5,918 nucleotides of DNA from PHAA01 sp964494735 (GCA_964494735.1 CAZBSD010000072.1:1-5918); one strand, 5' to 3'. Positions 1 through 4,949 are shown, counted from the first letter of the stretch. Notes: a model not told the origin generated them from the letters alone. Program-made: numbers and translations.

Positions 1-27
1 TGTCATTCTGAACGCAGTGAAGAATCC
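1..27 (+). repeat. Hairpin repeat copy 1 (TGTCATTCT...AGAATCC type)
   Basis: First of about eight copies in the window of a repeat that starts TGTCA and contains a small hairpin. Here the arms are ATTCT (5-9) and AGAAT (21-25). Inside them GA (10-11) faces GA (19-20), then AC pairs with GT around a GCA loop. Other copies have different but still complementary arms. I recognise the type as a common dispersed repeat of clostridial and other bacterial genomes; I know of no assigned function. Confidence 0.75.
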
Positions 28-55
28 CAACCAGTAGACTACCAGCGCTTGCTAT

Positions 56-84
56 TTGAACCATTTCGAATTTTAGGATATAAT
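56..84 (+). promoter_or_regulatory. Sigma-A-type promoter of the lyase gene
   Basis: TTGAAC (56-61), a 17-nt spacer and a perfect TATAAT (79-84) form a good housekeeping promoter. Transcription would start near 91, about 200 nt before the GTG start of the lyase, leaving a long leader. Seen in sequence; activity is inferred. Confidence 0.65.
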
Positions 85-140
85 CTTACCATTGTAGAAT
101 AGTAGGAATCATGTACGTAGGACTTGAATTACTAATAGCT

Positions 141-160
141 GGTAGGGTAGTAGGGTAGGG
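141..160 (+). other. G-tract segment in leader (possible two-layer G-quadruplex)
   Basis: Four G-tracts (141-142, 145-147, 153-155, 158-160) are separated by short TA or TAGTA loops in a telomere-like TAGGG pattern, on the RNA-like strand of the lyase leader. A second G-tract group lies at 229-248. They bracket the hairpin at 184-210. Folding is a hypothesis. Confidence 0.3.
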
Positions 161-183
161 AAGTTATATATTCCTGAATGGTC

Positions 184-210
184 TGCACTCGCCGGGAGTG
201 CATTTTTCTT
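184..210 (+). terminator. Intrinsic terminator in the lyase leader (possible attenuator)
   Basis: TGCACTC (184-190) and GAGTGCA (196-202) form a 7-bp perfect stem around a 5-nt GCCGG loop, followed by TTTTTCTT. It sits about 93 nt after the predicted transcription start and 84 nt before the GTG start, so it could cut off transcription before the gene. No T-box, riboswitch or leader peptide that I recognise accompanies it. It could instead end transcripts arriving from the left of the window. Confidence 0.55.
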
Positions 211-293
211 GCCCATCGGCGGACAAAAGGAGGGTAGCGGGACCAGGGACTGATCAAACATTCTTAATTATTTTTACAAGGAGTGATCGTATA

Positions 294-1742
294 GTGGCCA
301 ACGTTAAATTCTTTTTCGGCGATGATGTGCCCCTGGAGATGCACAAAGTGCGGATAGTGCAGAAGCTTAGTTTGCCTAACGTGGATGAACGCCTGGGCTG
401 CATGAAGGCGGCCGGTAACAATACCTTCCTGCTCAACAACCGTGATGTATTCATGGACATGCTTACCGACAGCGGCGTCAACGCTATGAGCGACCAGCAG
501 CTGGCGTCCATGATGGTAGCGGATGACAGTTACGCCGGTTCAGAGACCTTTACCAGGCTGCATAATAAGCTCAAAGAGATTTTCGGTATGGAGTATTTCC
601 TGCCCGCCCATCAGGGTCGCGCGGCCGAAAATATCCTCTCCCAGGTTTTTGTCACCCCTGGTTCGATAGTGCCGATGAACTTCCATTTCACCACCACCAA
701 ATCCCATATAGTGCTGAACGGGGGACGGGTGGAGGAGATCGTCATACCGGAGGGGCTGGAGATCGAGAGCGATTATCCCTTCAAGGGCAACACCGACATC
801 CCCAGGCTCAGGGCCTTGATAGAGGAGAATGGCGCCGACAAGATAGCCTATGTGCGCTTGGAAGCAGGTACCAACCTGATTGGCGGACAGCCCTACTCCC
901 TGGAGAACATGCGCCAGGTGCGGGAGGTATGCGATCAATACGGTGTTATGTTGGTCATGGACGCCAGCTTGCTGGCTGACAACCTCTGGTTCATGAAGCA
1001 AAGGGAAGAAGCCTGCAAGGACATGACCATCCGGGAGATAACCCTGGAGATGGCCCGGCTTTCTCACATTATCTACTTCTCGGCCCGCAAGCTGGGTTGC
1101 GCCCGCGGGGGAGGCATATGTACCGATGATCAAGCCCTCTTCATGAAGATGCGGGAACTGGTGCCCCTGTACGAAGGTTTCCTGACCTACGGCGGCATGT
1201 CGGTCCGAGAGATGGAAGCCATGACGGTAGGTTTGGAAGAGACCATGGATGAGGACATGATCAGCCAGGGACCGATTTTCATCGAATACATGGTAAATGA
1301 ACTGAAGCGCCGGGGAGTACCGGTAGTTACCCCGGCCGGCGGTCTGGGCTGCCACCTCAATGCGATGGGATTTCTATCCCATGTACCCCAAAACCAGTAC
1401 CCGGCGGGAGCCCTGGCATCAGCTGTCTACATCATAAGCGGGGTAAGGGGGATGGAGAGAGGCACCATGTCCGAGCAGCGGGATGAGAATGGCATAGAGC
1501 CTCTGTCAGAGATGGAACTGCTGCGTCTGGCTATGCCACGAAGGGTGTTCACCCTTTCCCAGGTCAAATATGCCATCGACCGGATAAGCTGGTTGTATCA
1601 GAACCGCGAATTGGTGGGAGGCCTCAAGTTTGTGGAAGAACCCAAGGTTTTGCGCTTCTTCTTCGGTCGTTTGGCCCCGCTGTCCGATTGGCAGGAGAAA
1701 CTGGTAGCCAAATTCAAAGCTGATTTCGGCGACAGTCTGTAA
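294..1742 (+). CDS. Beta-eliminating lyase, tyrosine phenol-lyase-like (tryptophanase family)
   Basis: Predicted 482-aa cytoplasmic PLP enzyme. Family members split tyrosine to phenol, or tryptophan to indole, plus pyruvate and ammonia. The GTG start at 294 is chosen because AAGGAG (278-283) precedes it and the product then matches family length; the upstream ATG at 198 lies inside a terminator hairpin. Seen: DERL near 31, TFLLN at 44-48, LTDSG at 57-61, YAGSE at 80-84, HQGRAAEN at 106-113, GGQP at 197-200, the PLP lysine K266 in SARK, and LRFF at 453-456. Compared from memory with Citrobacter tyrosine phenol-lyase, three positions that separate it from tryptophanase are of the phenol-lyase type: T133 (T124), R389 in MERG (R381) and F455 (F448; histidine in tryptophanase). 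Oddities: the arginine expected three residues after PLP aspartate D223 is L226, and the usual KKD around the lysine is RKL. Substrate is therefore uncertain. The gene is apparently monocistronic. Confidence 0.9.
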   Translation: MANVKFFFGDDVPLEMHKVRIVQKLSLPNVDERLGCMKAAGNNTFLLNNRDVFMDMLTDSGVNAMSDQQLASMMVADDSYAGSETFTRLHNKLKEIFGMEYFLPAHQGRAAENILSQVFVTPGSIVPMNFHFTTTKSHIVLNGGRVEEIVIPEGLEIESDYPFKGNTDIPRLRALIEENGADKIAYVRLEAGTNLIGGQPYSLENMRQVREVCDQYGVMLVMDASLLADNLWFMKQREEACKDMTIREITLEMARLSHIIYFSARKLGCARGGGICTDDQALFMKMRELVPLYEGFLTYGGMSVREMEAMTVGLEETMDEDMISQGPIFIEYMVNELKRRGVPVVTPAGGLGCHLNAMGFLSHVPQNQYPAGALASAVYIISGVRGMERGTMSEQRDENGIEPLSEMELLRLAMPRRVFTLSQVKYAIDRISWLYQNRELVGGLKFVEEPKVLRFFFGRLAPLSDWQEKLVAKFKADFGDSL

Positions 1743-1770
1743 ATAACTTGGTGCCTGTCCCCAAGTTATT
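1742..1770. repeat. 29-bp palindromic repeat, copy A
   Basis: AATAACTTGG (1742-1751) and CCAAGTTATT (1761-1770) form a perfect 10-bp stem around TGCCTGTCC. An identical 29-bp copy lies at 4921-4949. This copy starts on the last base of the lyase stop codon. The GGGGACAGGCACC core on the other strand resembles REP-like palindromes linked to RAYT/IS200-type transposases in Firmicutes; that link is from general knowledge, and no transposase is in the window. Confidence 0.8.
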
Positions 1771-1791
1771 GCCCTAAGGTATTCATCCATT

Positions 1792-1822
1792 ATCGCACCT
1801 GCTCCGGCAGGTGCGTTTTTTT
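1792..1822 (+). terminator. Intrinsic terminator of the lyase gene
   Basis: CGCACCTGC (1794-1802) pairs perfectly with GCAGGTGCG (1807-1815) around TCCG, followed by seven T residues (1816-1822). It lies 50 nt after the lyase stop. The hairpin is repeated identically at 2283-2304 after the next gene. Confidence 0.9.
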
Positions 1823-1831
1823 GCATTCAAG

Positions 1832-1867
1832 CCGTAATTTTTACAGCCATTACGGACATCCTAAATA
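1832..1867 (+). promoter_or_regulatory. Possible promoter with inverted repeat before the CDGSH gene
   Basis: CCGTAAT (1832-1838) and ATTACGG (1849-1855) form an inverted repeat. It overlaps a weak promoter-like pair, TTTACA (1840-1845) and TAAATA (1862-1867), with 16-nt spacing. As the preceding terminator is strong, the CDGSH gene needs its own promoter, and this is the best candidate. The left arm belongs to a cassette also found at 2321-2330, so the repeat may not be an operator. Confidence 0.3.
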
Positions 1868-1894
1868 AAGCAAATATCTTTAGGAGGTGCGCCA

Positions 1895-2101
1895 ATGAGC
1901 GATGCCAGGCTTCAGATACTTAATCAGGGACCGATAATCGTGGCCGGCCATGTCGATTTGATCGATGATCAGGGCAATACCATCGAACGCCGGGAACCAC
2001 TGGCTCTCTGCCGTTGCGGTCTGTCCCATGCCATGCCCTTCTGCGATGGTATCGAGAAGGGACATATGAAAATCTGTACCCGGGCTCAGGATATCCTTTA
2101 G
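1895..2101 (+). CDS. Small CDGSH-type iron-sulfur protein
   Basis: 68-aa protein; the ATG follows a strong AGGAGGTG (1882-1889). CDGSH proteins bind a 2Fe-2S cluster through three cysteines and one histidine and serve in electron or cluster transfer. Seen: a typical N-terminal half with GPIIVAG (12-18) and a DDQGN turn (24-28), then LCRCG, S44, P48 and FCDG, giving cysteines 39, 41 and 50. In the family pattern CDG is followed by one small residue and the ligand histidine. Here the residues are I53 and E54, and the nearest histidine is H57, three positions later. It is a single-domain form. It stands alone between two terminators, so its partner cannot be read from context. The fold assignment is firm; cluster binding by the usual set of ligands is not. 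Confidence 0.85.
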   Translation: MSDARLQILNQGPIIVAGHVDLIDDQGNTIERREPLALCRCGLSHAMPFCDGIEKGHMKICTRAQDIL

Positions 2102-2110
2102 CAGATAATC

Positions 2111-2132
2111 GGGCGGGTTTCAATACCCGCCC
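2111..2132 (+). other. Stem-loop after the CDGSH gene
   Basis: GGGCGGGT (2111-2118) and ACCCGCCC (2125-2132) form an 8-bp perfect GC-rich stem around TTCAAT, 10 nt after the stop codon. There is no T-run on either strand, so it is a transcript-end stabiliser or a weak terminator rather than a classical intrinsic terminator. Confidence 0.5.
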
Positions 2133-2133
2133 T

Positions 2134-2255
2134 CAGACCGTCAAAAAAGGCCCATAGCTGCGTTAATACGGAACCGGTTTAATCGACGTACCTCCTGTAC
2201 GCCTTAATCACGGGGCTCCCGAATGCCTTGCGCTAAGCCTTTTCTGCTCGGTCTG
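2134..2255. repeat. 122-bp imperfect palindrome
   Basis: The outer arms are CAGACCG (2134-2140) with CGGTCTG (2249-2255), then AAAAGGC (2145-2151) with GCCTTTT (2237-2243) and a nearby GC pairing. Inside, GTAC-CTCCT-GTAC forms a small central hairpin around 2190-2202, and TTAATC occurs on both sides. No reading frame is evident. It could be a small non-autonomous mobile element or a structured RNA in the CDGSH transcript. Confidence 0.55.
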
Positions 2256-2280
2256 GCTGAATGTAACTTGTTTGACACCC

Positions 2281-2310
2281 ATCGCACCTGCTCCGGCAGG
2301 TGCGCTTTTT
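2281..2310 (+). terminator. Intrinsic terminator, second copy of the cassette
   Basis: CGCACCTGC (2283-2291) pairs with GCAGGTGCG (2296-2304) around TCCG, followed by CTTTTT. The first 24 bases are identical to 1792-1815, and CCGTAATTTT follows at the same distance in both copies. It ends the transcription unit of the CDGSH gene. Confidence 0.85.
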
Positions 2311-2355
2311 CACCCATAACCCGTAATTTTGCGAAAGTCAAACAATGCAGCCAGA

Positions 2356-2422
2356 TGTCATACCGAGCGCAGCGAGGTATCTAGCCCCTGCGATTAGGCT
2401 CTTCACCGCGTTCCGAGTGACA
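2356..2422. repeat. Inverted pair of hairpin repeats (copies 2 and 3)
   Basis: A plus-strand copy (2356-2382; arms ATACC and GGTAT) is followed after 13 nt by a minus-strand copy (2396-2422; arms CTC and GAG when read on the minus strand). Each can fold alone, and the pair can fold into one long imperfect hairpin. Both keep the GA/GA internal loop seen in copy 1. The rest of 2311-2444 holds nothing else that I recognise. Confidence 0.7.
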
Positions 2423-2444
2423 TGGATTAAGGGGCCGGCGAGGC

Positions 2445-2474
2445 TGGATGGGAAAAACCAAATTAAGGTATAAT
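2445..2474 (+). promoter_or_regulatory. Probable -10 element before the flavoprotein gene
   Basis: A perfect TATAAT (2469-2474) lies 63 nt upstream of the TTG start. The matching upstream hexamer is poor (TGGATG at 2445-2450, 18-nt spacing). The flavoprotein gene follows a terminator and needs a promoter here. Confidence 0.45.
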
Positions 2475-2537
2475 TGACCCAAGTCATTATTCTTAACTTC
2501 GTTATAAACCCATCAACTGGGGAGAGGAGGCACATAT

Positions 2538-3368
2538 TTGAAAAACATCCTGGGCTTGGTGATTTCCCACCGCAAACTGGGCAACAGTGAGATCCTGGTG
2601 AAGGAGATAATGAGGAACATCCCGGGTGATTGTCAGCACCGCTTGATACGGGTCACCGACCTTAATCTGGAATCCTGCAAAGCCTGTTACCGTTGTTTGC
2701 AGCCTGATATGGGTTGTGGCGCCAAGGACGACTTCAATTTCGTCATGGACAACATCAGGCAGGCCGACGCGGTGGTGATCGGAGTGCCGGTATACATCCT
2801 GGGACCCCACGGCTATTACAAGTTGCTGCAAGATCGGTTGGTGGGGGCCTACAATTATACCAAATACACGGCCGGCAAACCCTGTGTGCTGGTAGTACCC
2901 TATGGCACCATCGGCTGGACCGGTTATAGCAAGGCAGCGGTCAGCATTATCCCCCGCACCCTGGAGATGAACCTCATCGATACCTGGATGGTCCATGCCA
3001 CTTTGCCGGCTGAATCCCTGTACAATGCGAAGAACCTGGATTACGCCCGACAGCTGGGCGGGAAGATATTCAGCGGTCAACAGTACCAGCCTGGTCCGCG
3101 GGAATGCTCCCAGTGTGGCTCTGATCTGTTCCATTTGCTGCCTGACCGGCGGGTGGAGTGCCCCATATGTAATGCCATCGGTGTCCTGGGGGACGACAAT
3201 CTGCCCGACTTCTCCCAGTCTACCCACAACCGCTTCGGCCACCACGAGATAGAAGAACACTTCAATGAGTACCTGGCCGATATGCGCGGACGCTTCAAAG
3301 CCGAGAAAGATATGATAAAAGGTCTGCAGCAGGAATATAAGGATATGAACTGGTGGATAACCCCCTAG
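2538..3368 (+). CDS. Iron-sulfur flavoprotein (NADPH-dependent FMN reductase-like) with C-terminal zinc ribbon
   Basis: 276 aa, TTG start set by GGAGAGGAGG (2521-2530) seven bases upstream. The N-terminal flavodoxin-like fold has an FMN phosphate loop (SHRKLGNS, 10-17) and the GVPVY motif (82-86) followed by LLQDR (96-100), as in the NAD(P)H-dependent FMN reductase family. Cysteines 47, 50, 53 and 60 (CX2CX2CX6C) match the compact 4Fe-4S motif of the archaeal iron-sulfur flavoprotein Isf (CX2CX2CX5C from memory), a two-electron/one-electron switch in anaerobes. An extra C-terminal part carries CSQC (190-193) and CPIC (208-211), a CX2CX14CX2C zinc ribbon or rubredoxin-like knuckle, then a charged helix with many aromatic and methionine residues. 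No signal peptide or membrane segment is seen. It is a single-gene unit, convergent with lpdD. Redox partner and substrate are unknown. Confidence 0.85.
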   Translation: MKNILGLVISHRKLGNSEILVKEIMRNIPGDCQHRLIRVTDLNLESCKACYRCLQPDMGCGAKDDFNFVMDNIRQADAVVIGVPVYILGPHGYYKLLQDRLVGAYNYTKYTAGKPCVLVVPYGTIGWTGYSKAAVSIIPRTLEMNLIDTWMVHATLPAESLYNAKNLDYARQLGGKIFSGQQYQPGPRECSQCGSDLFHLLPDRRVECPICNAIGVLGDDNLPDFSQSTHNRFGHHEIEEHFNEYLADMRGRFKAEKDMIKGLQQEYKDMNWWITP

Positions 3369-3458
3369 TCACTGCTTAACAATTCTTATCAAGTTACTCA
3401 GTATGCGCCAGGCAAGGATGGGGGAGAAGGGGAGTTCGACTTCACAAGTATCTTGATG

Positions 3459-3545
3459 TGCCATGCTGAGGGTTAGCGAAGCATCTTGAAGCGGCCTATG
3501 TTCTCGGCGAGATCCTTCGTCGCGTGTGGCTCCTCAGGATGACAA
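3459..3545. repeat. Hairpin repeat copies 4 (+) and 5 (-)
   Basis: Copy 4 (3459-3486) has arms ATGCT and AGCAT with an altered centre. Copy 5 (about 3510-3545) lies on the minus strand with arms ATCCT and AGGAT and an enlarged centre. Both keep GA facing GA next to the arms. They form a second inverted pair like that at 2356-2422. The 90 nt before it (3369-3458) hold no clear terminator for the flavoprotein gene. Confidence 0.65.
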
Positions 3546-3598
3546 ACCCGGACTCCTCAGGATGACAAACCCGGGCTCCTCAGGATGACAACATTTTT
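3530..3598. repeat. 23-bp tandem repeat, three units
   Basis: Units begin at 3530, 3553 and 3576 and share CTCCTCAGGATGACAA; the first two continue with ACCCGG and the last diverges near its end. The unit is the outer end of hairpin repeat copy 5, so it seems to have arisen by local slippage or duplication of that repeat. Confidence 0.85.
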
Positions 3599-3666
3599 CC
3601 TAATGCAGTCAAAACAACCGCCCCTTACCTGGCGTGCTGAGCGCGTAGCGGCGGACCTTCCAGCCG

Positions 3667-3767
3667 TGCCAGGCTGAGCGCAGCGAAGCATCTTGTTGCT
3701 CTGTGTCATGCTGAGCGCAGCGAAGCATCTTGTTGTTCTGTGTCATGCTGAGCGCAGCGAAGCATCT
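3667..3767 (+). repeat. 37-bp tandem array of hairpin repeats (copies 6-8)
   Basis: Three 27-bp copies (3667-3693, 3704-3730, 3741-3767) are separated by nearly identical 10-bp spacers (TTGTTGCTCT/GTG type), giving a 37-bp period. Arms are ATGCT and AGCAT in copies 7 and 8; copy 6 has one mismatch. The array lies between the convergent flavoprotein and lpdD genes, so it may also end transcription from either side. Confidence 0.85.
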
Positions 3768-3823
3768 CGCCTCATTATTTAGCCAATGTTGTTCTACCAG
3801 ATGATATACGGCGTTACCTGACT

Positions 3824-4231
3824 TCATATAGGAAGCGATGCTATCTGATCCAAAAGGAGATGGAAGTTGCTGGTCAGGGTGGTGATGTCCTGAGGAGTGG
3901 CATTGTCAACGTGCAGACCCACCATCACCACTGCGATGCGGTTGAAGTGGGCAGCCAGCCTTAAGGCGGCAGTTCGGGCCAGTTCATCTTCCTTATGTCC
4001 GGTTACACATATGACGGATGCCGAGGCCGAGACCACTTCCGGGTCGGCCAGGCTGGGACGAGGGACAGCCAGAGCGGTGGCGCCGATATGATAAACACTG
4101 CCGCCGCCGATTGTGACCGCCAGGTCGTTGCCGTTTACCACCACCAGAGCTTCTGCCTGGTGACGACCTTGTCCTGTCTGCAGATGAAAGCTCTCGATCC
4201 GGGTGCTACTGAGCCGGCCGGTATTATCCAT
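3824..4231 (-). CDS. lpdD: LpdD-like protein (prenylated-flavin chaperone / gallate decarboxylase subunit D family)
   Basis: 135 aa. Relatives are the small D subunits found with UbiX (B) and UbiD (C) in gallate and related phenolic acid decarboxylases, where they are thought to help deliver or stabilise prenylated FMN. Seen: the family's conserved run, with GGG (42-44), HIGA (48-51), PRPSL (57-61), GHKED (78-82) and GLHVDNA (105-111). The length is normal. Its ATG overlaps the last 8 bases of ubiX (ATGGATAA), so the two are probably translationally coupled, in keeping with a weak ribosome site of its own. No ubiD gene follows; downstream are only repeats. LpdD and LpdC genes are also unlinked in Lactobacillus plantarum, so the partner may be elsewhere. 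Confidence 0.85.
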   Translation of the reverse strand: MDNTGRLSSTRIESFHLQTGQGRHQAEALVVVNGNDLAVTIGGGSVYHIGATALAVPRPSLADPEVVSASASVICVTGHKEDELARTAALRLAAHFNRIAVVMVGLHVDNATPQDITTLTSNFHLLLDQIASLPI

Positions 4232-4796
4232 CCGATTCCCGCTTTCCCGACCAGGGCGAAAAGGCCGTGTGCTGCAAGCCGAACTGCATCAATATCTTTC
4301 CCACCAGGTGATCGATCTGGTCCTGCAGGGAGCGGGGCGAATTGTAGAAAGTCAGCATGGGGGGGATGATGGTGCAGCCGTTATCGGCCGCTTCCACCAT
4401 GTTCTTCAGGTGAACCTTGCCCAGCGGGGTTTCCCGTGGTACCAGTATTACCCGTCGGTTTTCCTTCAGGCAAACGTCCGCGGCCCGCACCATCAAGTTG
4501 TCCGCATAGCCGTGGGCCACCGCCGCCAGGGTCTTCATGCTGCAGGGGATGACAACCATACCATCAGTGGGGTAGGAACCGCTGGAGATAGGAGCGGCCA
4601 GGTTGTTCATATCATAATAGTGGTCCGCCAGGGCGATGATCTCTTGCAGATCCAGCTTGGTTTCATACTGAAAGGTTACTTTGGCCCCATCCGAAATCAG
4701 CAGATGGGTCTCCACCTGCTGCGCCTGCAAAGCTTTAAGCAACTCGAGACCCAGTACGACCCCGCTGGCCCCGGAGATACCGACAATAATGCGCAT
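4224..4796 (-). CDS. ubiX: Flavin prenyltransferase UbiX
   Basis: 190 aa, starting at the ATG at 4796 with AAAGGCGG (4804-4811) seven bases upstream; a longer frame to 4856 lacks support. UbiX joins dimethylallyl phosphate to FMN, giving the prenylated FMN cofactor of UbiD-type decarboxylases. Seen: GISGASG (6-12) at the FMN site, PCSMKTLA (84-91), then R104, K111, R121-E122 in VPRETPL, PPMLTFY (145-151) and W182. The spacing of R104, K111, R121, E122, Y151 and W182 equals that of the Pseudomonas enzyme (R122, K129, R139, E140, Y169, W200, from memory). A late arginine of that enzyme (R185) is lysine here (K167). The position directly before lpdD suggests a catabolic phenolic-acid role rather than quinone synthesis, though other UbiD partners are possible. 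Confidence 0.95.
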   Translation of the reverse strand: MRIIVGISGASGVVLGLELLKALQAQQVETHLLISDGAKVTFQYETKLDLQEIIALADHYYDMNNLAAPISSGSYPTDGMVVIPCSMKTLAAVAHGYADNLMVRAADVCLKENRRVILVPRETPLGKVHLKNMVEAADNGCTIIPPMLTFYNSPRSLQDQIDHLVGKILMQFGLQHTAFSPWSGKRESDG

Positions 4797-4920
4797 ATGT
4801 GAACCGCCTTTGGGTGCAGAAATATCATGTCCAGGCACCCATGGCGAGCGCCGCAACCTGATTCATTACAGCATAATCGACATCTCTGCCTTCTTCAAGG
4901 CCTGGGTGATAATCCTCGCC

Positions 4921-4949
4921 AATAACTTGGTGCCTGTCCCCAAGTTATT
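4921..4949. repeat. 29-bp palindromic repeat, copy B
   Basis: Identical over 29 bp to 1742-1770, more than 3 kb away, here between the MerR gene and ubiX. On the minus strand it lies in the probable leader of ubiX. No T-run follows on the minus strand, so it is not a standard terminator. Confidence 0.8.

Noticed and set aside
229..248. T-box sequence (GGGTAGCGGGACC resembles the T-box antiterminator consensus)
   Set aside because: The terminator lies before rather than after it, and no specifier stem or matching terminator arm is seen.
198..293. Longer N-terminus of the lyase from the ATG at 198
   Set aside because: The ATG lies within the terminator hairpin, the extra 32 residues do not resemble the family, and a GTG at 294 has a well-placed AAGGAG.
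540..1355. 271-codon minus-strand frame inside the lyase gene
   Set aside because: Antisense shadow of a clearly conserved gene; no ribosome site and no recognisable domain.
2272..2277. TTGACA as a promoter -35 element
   Set aside because: A -10 at the right distance would fall within the terminator hairpin, and none is present.
2502..3260. 252-codon minus-strand frame across the flavoprotein gene
   Set aside because: Antisense shadow; the plus frame carries the FMN and cysteine motifs.
3459..3767. CRISPR array
   Set aside because: The 37-bp period has near-identical 10-bp spacers, and the repeats are hairpin elements also found singly elsewhere; no unique spacers of 30-40 bp and no cas gene.
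3609..3827. 72-codon minus-strand frame over the tandem hairpin repeats
   Set aside because: Low-complexity translation of the 37-bp repeat array; typical spurious frame.
4203..4802. 199-codon plus-strand frame opposite ubiX
   Set aside because: Shadow of ubiX, whose protein has all the family motifs.
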